A DNA stretch of 50,192 nt from Paracoccaceae bacterium. Its GTDB lineage: Bacteria > Pseudomonadota > Alphaproteobacteria > Rhodobacterales > Rhodobacteraceae. The DNA is taken from positions 1-50,192 of the forward strand of contig JAAXIY010000025.1 of NCBI GenBank assembly GCA_012270125.1, read 5' to 3'. The notes beneath the pieces were generated by a model, which saw only the letters and a list, made by a program, of their open reading frames with translations, was not told the origin of the DNA and searched no databases. The position numbers and the translations under genes are program-made. This document shows positions 43,670 through 50,192 of this stretch, one piece after another. Numbering within the stretch: the stretch's first letter is position 1; the number at the start of each line of letters is the position of its first letter.

Positions 43670-45241
43670 TTGAAGATAGGTACCCCAAAAGAGATTTTTG
43701 AAGGTGAGGCGCGCGTCGCGATGACGCCAGAAAGCGCCCTTCAATTGCAAAAACTTGGTTATGATTGCGCCATTGAGACTGGGGCAGGTATGTTAGCTGG
43801 TTTTTCAGACAAAGCTTATGCAGAAGCTGGCGTAGAGATTAAAAAAACAGCTGCTGCTTTATGGAAAGACGCTGACATAATTGCAAAGGTACGTGAACCA
43901 GATGAAAACGAACTGAAGCGCTTAAAATCAGATCATACGCTAATTTCCTTCTTCAATCCCGCTGGAAATGAAAAGGGGATGCAAGCAGCAGCAAAAAAAG
44001 GCACCAGTGTTATTGCCATGGAAATGGTTCCACGAATAAGCCGGGCTCAAAAAATGGACGCTTTATCTTCGATGGCCAATATTGCAGGGTACAGGGCAGT
44101 TATAGAGGCTGGAAATAATTTTGGACGCTTTTTTACTGGTCAAGTGACCGCAGCTGGTAAAGTTCCGCCTGCAAAAGTTTTGATTGTAGGTGCCGGTGTT
44201 GCTGGTTTAGCTGCAATTGGGACCTCAACGTCTCTTGGCGCGATAACATACGCCTTTGATGTACGACCTGAAGTTGCAGAGCAAGTGGAGTCTATGGGCG
44301 CTGAATTTGTTTATTTAGATTTTAAAGAAGAGCAAAAGGATGGTGCTGAAACAGGTGGCTACGCTGCAGTTTCAAGCCCTGAATTTAGAGAAGCACAACT
44401 TTCTAAGTTTCGAGAGCTTGCCCCAGAGATGGATATTGTGATTACAACTGCTTTAATACCAAATAGAGAGGCTCCCAAGCTTTGGCTGGACGATATGGTG
44501 AAGGCCATGAAGCCGGGCTCAGTCATTGTTGACTTAGCAGCACCTGCTGGCGGTAACGTCGAGGGCACTGTCAGAGATGAAAAAATAATAACTGAAAATG
44601 GTGTTACAATTGTTGGATATACCGATTTTGCTAGTCGAATGGCGGCTCAGGCATCATCTTTATACGCGACAAATATCAGACATATGATGACAGACTTGAC
44701 CCCAGAGAAGGATGGTAAGGTTGTGCACAATATGGAAGATGATGTTATCCGAGGGGCTACAGTAACTTTCAACAAAGAAATAACTTTTCCTCCTCCGCCT
44801 CCTAAAGTGCAAGCTATCGCTGCTAAATCCCAAGAAAAGCCGAAGGAATTGTCGCCGGAAGAGGTTCGAGTACAAGAAGCTGAAGCTTTCAAGGCACAAA
44901 CAAAACAACAAGTAACCTTGTTAGCCACGGGTGCCGTAATTACGTTAGGTCTTGGCTTGATTGCTCCTGCTAGTTTTATGCAACACTTTATTGTTTTTGT
45001 TTTATCGGTTTTTGTTGGCTTTCAGGTCATTTGGAATGTTAGCCATTCCCTGCATACCCCTTTGATGGCGGTAACAAACGCAATTTCTTCCATCATAATC
45101 CTCGGAGCTTTGATGCAAATTGGGTCAGGATCTTTTCTGGTTATAATTTTAGCCGCATTGTCTGTTTTTATGGCTGGTATCAATATTTTTGGTGGTTTTT
45201 TAGTGACGAGACGCATGCTTGCCATGTTTCAGAAGTCTTAA
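43670..45241 (+). CDS. pntA: NAD(P) transhydrogenase subunit alpha PntA
   Basis: PntA is the NAD(H)-binding subunit of the proton-translocating transhydrogenase, which uses the proton gradient to make NADPH. Domain I covers about residues 1-380, with the Rossmann block GAGVAGLAAIGTSTSLGA near 172. A proline-rich stretch (FPPPPPKVQ) and a charged linker follow near 380-420. The C-terminal part has several membrane segments (about 425-515), as in the two-subunit type. A TTG start at 43670 is preferred over the ATG at 43661. The 523-residue length is normal. pntB follows after 15 bp. Confidence 0.96.
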   Translation: MKIGTPKEIFEGEARVAMTPESALQLQKLGYDCAIETGAGMLAGFSDKAYAEAGVEIKKTAAALWKDADIIAKVREPDENELKRLKSDHTLISFFNPAGNEKGMQAAAKKGTSVIAMEMVPRISRAQKMDALSSMANIAGYRAVIEAGNNFGRFFTGQVTAAGKVPPAKVLIVGAGVAGLAAIGTSTSLGAITYAFDVRPEVAEQVESMGAEFVYLDFKEEQKDGAETGGYAAVSSPEFREAQLSKFRELAPEMDIVITTALIPNREAPKLWLDDMVKAMKPGSVIVDLAAPAGGNVEGTVRDEKIITENGVTIVGYTDFASRMAAQASSLYATNIRHMMTDLTPEKDGKVVHNMEDDVIRGATVTFNKEITFPPPPPKVQAIAAKSQEKPKELSPEEVRVQEAEAFKAQTKQQVTLLATGAVITLGLGLIAPASFMQHFIVFVLSVFVGFQVIWNVSHSLHTPLMAVTNAISSIIILGALMQIGSGSFLVIILAALSVFMAGINIFGGFLVTRRMLAMFQKS

Positions 45242-45256
45242 AAGAAGGATAAGACG

Positions 45257-46693
45257 ATGGATTTAGGTTTCACAACTGCTGCTTACGTCGTTGCAGCTAT
45301 TCTTTTTATTCTCTCTCTAGGTGGGCTATCTGGACAGGAAAGTGCAAAGCGTGCTGTCTGGTATGGTATAGTGGGTATGGCCCTTGCAGTTTTTGCAACA
45401 TTAATCGGGCCAGGATCAGGTCTTTGGTTTTTCTCGATTGTACTTATTGCTGGTGGGGGTGTCATTGGCTACATGCTTGCGTCAAGGGTAGAAATGACCC
45501 AAATGCCTGAGCTCGTTGCTGGGATGCATGCTTTGGTAGGGCTTGCTGCTGTTTTCGTAGGATTTATTGCAGACTTTGAAATGGGTAACGTCGCTTTAGC
45601 TAAAGAAGCAGGAACGGCAAAAGAGCTTACCGGATTTGCAGCTCTAATAGCAAAAAAGTCGGCTATTGAATTAAGTATCCTTCGCGTGGAGTTATTTTTA
45701 GGTGTATTTATCGGCGCCATAACGTTTACTGGTTCAGTTATTGCTTACGGAAAGTTATCGGGAAAGGTGACCTCTGCAGCGACAAAACTGCCAGGTGGTC
45801 ATGCTTTGAACGCAGGGGCAGCAATCATTTCGTTTTTATGCCTGATTTGGTACTTGCAGTCTGGTAGCTTATTCCCAGTTATTTTGATGACACTTATGGC
45901 GTTTTTTATTGGCTTCCATCTCATAATGGGAATTGGTGGTGCTGATATGCCCGTGGTTGTTTCAATGCTAAACAGCTATTCAGGCTGGGCTGCTGCTGCT
46001 ATTGGGTTCAGCCTAGGAAATGACCTTTTGATTGTTGTCGGGGCATTAGTTGGATCTTCTGGTGCTATTTTAAGCTATATAATGTGCAAGGCTATGAACA
46101 GATCTTTCATATCCGTTATTTTGGGTGGCTTTGGTGGTACCACTGGGCCTGCCATGGAAGTCGAAGGTGAACAGATTGCCATTGATGCAGATGGTGTTGC
46201 AGCCGCACTAAATGATGCAGACAGCGTTATCATTATTCCAGGTTATGGAATGGCCGTAGCGCAGGCTCAACAAGCAGTTTCCGAATTGACCAAGAGGCTT
46301 CGCGCTCAGGGTAAGGAAGTACGATTTGCCATACACCCTGTAGCTGGTCGACTACCAGGCCATATGAATGTTTTGTTGGCTGAAGCTAAAGTCCCATACG
46401 ATATTGTTTTGGAAATGGACGAAATTAATGAAGATTTTCCATCAACTGATGTGGCTATTGTCATTGGATCAAATGATATTGTTAATCCAGCGGCTCAGGA
46501 TGATCCAAACAGCCCGATAGCTGGTATGCCAGTCCTTGAATGTTGGAAATCTAAACAAGTTTTTGTTTCGAAACGTGGTCAGGGAACAGGTTATTCTGGA
46601 ATTGAAAACCCTCTATTTTTTAAAGAAAATACGAGGATGTTTTATGGTGATGCGAAAGAAAGCTTGAATAAATTATTGACGCTGATCAATTAA
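45257..46693 (+). CDS. pntB: NAD(P) transhydrogenase subunit beta PntB
   Basis: PntB supplies most of the proton channel and the NADP(H)-binding domain III. The N-terminal 270 residues are strongly hydrophobic, with about nine membrane segments. Domain III begins near 290, with the motifs [13 protein letters not shown] near 326 and [20 protein letters not shown] near 358. [12 protein letters not shown] near 403 and [12 protein letters not shown] near 432 complete the NADP site. The 478-residue length is typical. AGAAGGA lies before the ATG. A hairpin terminator follows at 46703. Confidence 0.97.
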   Translation: MDLGFTTAAYVVAAILFILSLGGLSGQESAKRAVWYGIVGMALAVFATLIGPGSGLWFFSIVLIAGGGVIGYMLASRVEMTQMPELVAGMHALVGLAAVFVGFIADFEMGNVALAKEAGTAKELTGFAALIAKKSAIELSILRVELFLGVFIGAITFTGSVIAYGKLSGKVTSAATKLPGGHALNAGAAIISFLCLIWYLQSGSLFPVILMTLMAFFIGFHLIMGIGGADMPVVVSMLNSYSGWAAAAIGFSLGNDLLIVVGALVGSSGAILSYIMCKAMNRSFISVILGGFGGTTGPAMEVEGEQIAIDADGVAAALNDADSVIIIPGYGMAVAQAQQAVSELTKRLRAQGKEVRFAIHPVAGRLPGHMNVLLAEAKVPYDIVLEMDEINEDFPSTDVAIVIGSNDIVNPAAQDDPNSPIAGMPVLECWKSKQVFVSKRGQGTGYSGIENPLFFKENTRMFYGDAKESLNKLLTLIN

Positions 46694-46702
46694 GGTTAAA
46701 AT

Positions 46703-46732
46703 TTCCCGGCTCTTTTTATTATAAGCCGGGAA
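46703..46732. terminator. Bidirectional hairpin terminator between pntB and the YeeE gene
   Basis: A perfect 9-bp stem, TTCCCGGCT/AGCCGGGAA, encloses a 12-nt AT-rich loop. It lies between the converging pntB and YeeE/YedE genes. On the minus strand it is followed by ATTTT, and on the plus strand a short T-run comes only after 12 bases, so it is a better terminator for the minus strand. It is the clearest terminator-like structure in the window. Confidence 0.7.
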
Positions 46733-46791
46733 GTTCCGATCTACTTTTTGTGAATTTGAATAATAAATACCATTGAAATTCAGGTTTTTTG

Positions 46792-47841
46792 CTAGGCCCG
46801 TTCTAAAAAAATAAGCTTTCTGATTAATCTCAGCCGTCTATTGGCTAATTTAGCCCCTAATCCGATAAAAATAATTGCAAAAAATGCGGAAACTGAAAGA
46901 GTCGAGATACCTGATATTCCAGCTCCCATAGTGCAACCCCCAGCTAAAACGCCTCCAAACCCCATCAGCATAGCACCGGTTATGTACTGGATAGTTTGTA
47001 TTGGGGTCTCAAAACTTTTAATTTCAAATCGTTTTGATTGGAGACTTGATAAAAACGCGCTTAAAATCACTCCAGATATTAGACCGGCTCCAAATTTAGC
47101 GGATACTGATGTGGAGGCTAAAGACCAAAATAATGTGTCCGTTGCTGGTCGTGTAAACGATAAACTTTCAAGCTCAATTGGTTCAAATTCGTCGTATAGT
47201 ATGTAACCCGTGCCGAGCCAACCTAATACTGCTAAGTTACCAATGATAAAAGAAAAAACATATATTCTTAAATTAAGGCGAGCACGAGTTATTATGAGTA
47301 AGGAAATTATTGCCATAATACATATAGACACGGTTTGCAAAATTGAGTTGTTAGCCAAACCTGCAAACTCCCCTAAATAAAGCGTCGGTTCAGATAGCAT
47401 CAATCGAGGGTAACTCAATGGCCCTTTCATTGTTGAATGTGCCGTTACGGCGAAAATTAAAATGACAAATAACGCTCTAATGTTTCCAGTGCCTGCAAGG
47501 ACCGTCATTCTAGAAATACATCCACGCGTAAAGATCATTCCAATACCAAATAAAAAACCGCCAGTTGCAATCGCTAAATAAGGAATTTCGGAGGAATAAA
47601 ATCTATGGTTTTCAAAAGAAACCCACTCTTTATATATAACAGCTTGAGTACCTAAAGTCGCAATGGCCAGCGCAAAAAGCCAGGCAAATAAGGCTTGACT
47701 TCTATCATCGTTGATTAGTGCTCGCCGAAAACAGAATTTAATTTTTTCAGCGGAATAACCAAACAATCCACCAAGCACTAGTGCAAAATAAAAACTCGCA
47801 GACGATGAGTTTAGATTTTCAATTCCTAAAGTTTCAAACAT
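46792..47841 (-). CDS. YeeE/YedE family membrane transporter
   Basis: This hydrophobic 349-residue protein belongs to the YeeE/YedE (DUF395) family, several members of which move thiosulfate or other sulfur compounds. The two-fold repeat typical of the family is visible: FTRGCISRMTVLAGTGN near residue 104 and AGGCTMGAGISGIS near 300, each with a conserved Cys. An additional CFRRA lies near 37. About nine membrane segments are likely. ATG 47841 is preferred over the in-frame TTG 47868. No partner sulfur-carrier gene (TusA-like) is adjacent. The substrate is unknown. Confidence 0.88.
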   Translation of the reverse strand: MFETLGIENLNSSSASFYFALVLGGLFGYSAEKIKFCFRRALINDDRSQALFAWLFALAIATLGTQAVIYKEWVSFENHRFYSSEIPYLAIATGGFLFGIGMIFTRGCISRMTVLAGTGNIRALFVILIFAVTAHSTMKGPLSYPRLMLSEPTLYLGEFAGLANNSILQTVSICIMAIISLLIITRARLNLRIYVFSFIIGNLAVLGWLGTGYILYDEFEPIELESLSFTRPATDTLFWSLASTSVSAKFGAGLISGVILSAFLSSLQSKRFEIKSFETPIQTIQYITGAMLMGFGGVLAGGCTMGAGISGISTLSVSAFFAIIFIGLGAKLANRRLRLIRKLIFLERA

Positions 47842-48128
47842 AACAAATCCATCACTTACTGAGCGCAAGTGGTAAAAAAATAGAAAATTTTCAAGAGCTT
47901 AAATGTTATTTAACTTCAATCTTAGAAGCACATTATTCTTATTATCTAATCAAATAAGAAATTATATTCCTGTCTAATACATGAATTGAAAATTTAAGGT
48001 TGTATTCATTTCTATCATAAGTGTTATTGTACTTTTTTTATAATTGAGCTTAAACTTGGAGAATATAAAAATTTTCTTATATTTTATCTCTTAATCCAGA
48101 ATCTAATTACCAAATTTATGGAGTTATA
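47842..48128. other. AT-rich gap between the YeeE and M20 genes
   Basis: This 287-bp divergent gap is very AT-rich and holds no convincing coding frame. Many T/A runs and TATTNT-like elements are present, but I could not assign a promoter with confidence. It must contain promoters for two divergent genes if each is expressed separately. Confidence 0.5.
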
Positions 48129-49289
48129 ATGCCTGTAAAAAATAGATTTGCTGAACTTCAAAAAGAAATTTCTGAGTGGCGGCATGATATTCATCAACAC
48201 CCTGAAATTTTGTTTGAAACACTTCGTACTTCGGCTTTAGTAAAAGATAAGCTTATTGAATTTGGCTGTGATCAGGTAATCGATGGCATAGGTAAGACAG
48301 GTGTCGTTGGTGTTATAAATGGTCAGACAAATCGATCTGGTAAGGTCATTGGTTTGCGTGCAGATATGGATGCTTTGCCAATAAACGAAGAGACTGGATT
48401 AGATTATAAATCAAAAATACCAGGCGCCATGCATGCATGTGGTCATGATGGGCATACAAGTATGCTGCTTGGTGCAGCAAAATATCTATGCGAGACCAGA
48501 AATTTTGATGGTCAAGCAGTTGTGATTTTTCAACCGGCTGAAGAGGGAGGCGGTGGTGGTCTTGAAATGTGTAAAGATGGACTGATGGAAAATTTCAAAA
48601 TCGACGAAGTGTATGGAATGCATAATTGGCCAGGAGTGGAACTTGGTAAATTTGCTATCAGAAGTGGTCCATTTTTTGCGGCTTCTGATTTCATAGAAGC
48701 GACTATTTCAGGAAAAGGTGGGCATGCCGCAAAGCCCCAAGAAACAATTGATCCAACGGTTATAGCCAGTCAAATTGTCGTAGCCCTGCAAACGATAGCC
48801 TCTCGCAGAGCTGATCCAGTAAAACAAGTTGTTGTTTCGGTAACGTCATTTGAAACGTCCTCTAATGCATTCAACGTCATCCCACAAGAAGTTAAAATAA
48901 AAGGAACAGTAAGAACTTTAGATCCAGAGGTGAGAGACTTGGCTGAAAAAGAATTCCTAAGGATTACCAAGCTTACGGCAGAGGCCTTAGGTGGTTCAGC
49001 TGATGCCAAATACACTCGCGGTTATCCAGTAATGTCAAACAGTGATCAGCAAACTGAATTTGCCGCAAAGGTAGCTCGAGATGTCTCAGGAAAATGTGAT
49101 GAGGCACCCTTGGTCATGGGGGGTGAAGACTTTGCCTATATGTTGGAAGAAAGGCCAGGTGCCTATATTCTTATAGGGAATGGAGATAGTGCTCCTGTAC
49201 ACCATCCTGAATACAACTTTAATGATGACGCTATACCTTTCGGTTGCAGTTGGTTGGTTGAAATAGTTGAACAGAAAATGCCAGTTTGA
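48129..49289 (+). CDS. M20 family amidohydrolase (hippurate/N-acyl amino-acid hydrolase-like)
   Basis: This zinc amidohydrolase has the M20D pattern: RADMDALPI near residue 77, MHACGHDGHT at 101-110 with the first metal ligands, QPAEEGGGGG near 138 and GGEDFAYML near 331. A dimerisation domain of about 110 residues splits the catalytic part, between 185 and 295. It most likely splits N-acyl or N-aminoacyl amides, such as hippurate or indole-3-acetyl amino acids, but the substrate is not decidable. The 386-residue length is normal. GGAG precedes the ATG. No pathway partners lie beside it. Confidence 0.93.
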   Translation: MPVKNRFAELQKEISEWRHDIHQHPEILFETLRTSALVKDKLIEFGCDQVIDGIGKTGVVGVINGQTNRSGKVIGLRADMDALPINEETGLDYKSKIPGAMHACGHDGHTSMLLGAAKYLCETRNFDGQAVVIFQPAEEGGGGGLEMCKDGLMENFKIDEVYGMHNWPGVELGKFAIRSGPFFAASDFIEATISGKGGHAAKPQETIDPTVIASQIVVALQTIASRRADPVKQVVVSVTSFETSSNAFNVIPQEVKIKGTVRTLDPEVRDLAEKEFLRITKLTAEALGGSADAKYTRGYPVMSNSDQQTEFAAKVARDVSGKCDEAPLVMGGEDFAYMLEERPGAYILIGNGDSAPVHHPEYNFNDDAIPFGCSWLVEIVEQKMPV

Positions 49290-49323
49290 GTACCATTTAA
49301 TCAAAATCTGAATATTCTTTTTG

Positions 49324-50192
49324 CTACCCGCCCGTGTGGCTCATATGTCTGCTCATTTGGCCTTTGATATTCATTCTAGAATATTCAAAATCGTGACCCT
49401 TCGGCTTTTTAATAATAGCTGAGCAAATTGCTTCTTTGAGCATTTCAGGTTGAGCGGGATATTTGCGGATAATATCTCTTAAATTAGCATTATCTTCTTG
49501 ACCTAAACACATGAACAGATCGCCTGTGCATGTTACTCTTATACGATTACAGGATTCGCAAAAATTATGTGTCAAAGGCGTAATAAATCCAATTTTTTGT
49601 TGTGTTTCTTTTACTCTGACGTATCGGGCTGGCCCCCCTGTGGTCTCGTGAAGGTCGCAAAGTGTGAACTTATCTTCTAACCTTTTTCTTAAATCTTTGA
49701 GCGACCAATACTGACTTTTTCTATCTTCTTGGTCAAATTCACCCATAGGCATAACCTCAATAAAGGTCAAATCTAAATTGTTTGATGAGCACCAATCGGT
49801 GATGGAAAATAGTTCGTCTTCATTGAAGTTTTTTAAAGCGACAGTATTTATTTTTACCCTTAAGCCTGCCTCTTGAGCTGCCGCAATCCCATCTAAAACT
49901 TGAGATAAGCGTCCCCATCTTGTTACTTCACTAAATTTATCCTCACTTAGAGTATCAAGTGAAACATTTATGCGCCGTATTCCAATATTGCTTAGCTCGC
50001 TAGCAAAGCGCCGCAGCTGAGATCCATTTGTAGTAAGTGTGAGTTCTTTTAATAAACCGGTTTCTAAGTGACGTGATATGCCTTTAAAAAATTTCATAAT
50101 GTCACGTCTTACTAGTGGCTCACCGCCTGTGACACGGAGCTTTTTTATACCTGATTTTATGAAAGTTGAGCACATATAGTCGAGCTCTTCTA
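49324..50192 (-). CDS. moaA: GTP 3',8-cyclase MoaA (5' end cut by the window)
   Basis: MoaA is a radical SAM enzyme that starts molybdenum-cofactor synthesis from GTP. The visible C-terminal part of about 289 residues includes [12 protein letters not shown], the SAM-binding block. It also has the second Fe-S cluster CESC...C, with three cysteines near its C-terminal third ([21 protein letters not shown] region). It ends in the family GG tail (MSHTGG). The N-terminal CxxxCxxC cluster lies beyond the window end. The reading frame is open to the last base, so the gene runs off the edge. A real start inside the window is not expected. Confidence 0.94.
   Translation of the reverse strand, partial: EELDYMCSTFIKSGIKKLRVTGGEPLVRRDIMKFFKGISRHLETGLLKELTLTTNGSQLRRFASELSNIGIRRINVSLDTLSEDKFSEVTRWGRLSQVLDGIAAAQEAGLRVKINTVALKNFNEDELFSITDWCSSNNLDLTFIEVMPMGEFDQEDRKSQYWSLKDLRKRLEDKFTLCDLHETTGGPARYVRVKETQQKIGFITPLTHNFCESCNRIRVTCTGDLFMCLGQEDNANLRDIIRKYPAQPEMLKEAICSAIIKKPKGHDFEYSRMNIKGQMSRHMSHTGG

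Noticed and set aside
43446-43688. 80-codon frame on the minus strand across the pntA start
   Set aside because: It overlaps the pntA start and the likely control region and looks like no family.
1-50192. CRISPR arrays, prophage, IS elements or defence islands
   Set aside because: No regularly spaced repeats, transposase, integrase, restriction, toxin or phage gene was found; nearly all genes are core metabolic or cell-division genes.

Overview
The window is a single contiguous stretch of AT-rich bacterial chromosome that reads as alphaproteobacterial. The best inference is a marine, low-GC, Roseobacter-like member of the Rhodobacterales. The supporting signs are the order of the division/cell-wall (dcw) cluster, the RDPAPSR motif near the FtsQ N-terminus, the [10 protein letters not shown] tail of FtsZ, cobS/cobT beside a J-domain gene and bolA, and a photolyase followed by a DUF2256 gene. 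The taxonomic call comes from recalled family features, not from a search. No rRNA, tRNA, CRISPR array, insertion sequence, prophage or plasmid marker was seen, and every gene that lies fully inside the window appears intact.

Region 1 (1-19051) is a complete dcw cluster, all on the + strand: mraZ, rsmH, ftsL, ftsI, murE, murF, mraY, murD, ftsW, murG, murC, murB, ddl, ftsQ, ftsA, ftsZ. Many neighbours overlap or nearly abut, as in a long operon. Together they make the peptidoglycan precursor lipid II from UDP-N-acetylglucosamine derivatives, polymerise and crosslink it at the septum, and build the Z-ring. Upstream lies a non-coding leader with a three-unit MraZ-box-like repeat, a candidate promoter, a nine-C run and a strong hairpin. 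ftsZ has its own candidate promoter. lpxC (lipid A), bamD (outer-membrane assembly) and recN (DNA repair) follow to 22758.

Region 2 (22759-30603) is mostly on the - strand. cobS-cobT (aerobic cobaltochelatase) runs into an aminopeptidase P, a DUF427 protein and a D-lactate dehydrogenase-like flavoprotein, with close spacing. A Tat-type MsrB gene on the + strand and a J-domain protein follow. Region 3 (30677-35515) holds bolA, gatB, an unrecognised two-helix membrane protein and pepN.

Region 4 (35602-50192) is a series of metabolic genes: photolyase with a 55-residue DUF2256 gene, malate synthase G, a class-I amidotransferase-like hydrolase, a kynureninase/SDR pair, an exported metallo-beta-lactamase-fold protein whose HxHxDH motif is replaced, pntAB transhydrogenase with a shared terminator, a YeeE/YedE transporter, an M20 amidohydrolase and the 3' part of moaA cut by the window end.

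No convincing new multi-gene system is visible. The best candidates for a second look are the MBL-fold protein with the altered metal motif, the structured leader of the division operon, the cobST-app-DUF427-dld arrangement, and the small genes of unknown function.
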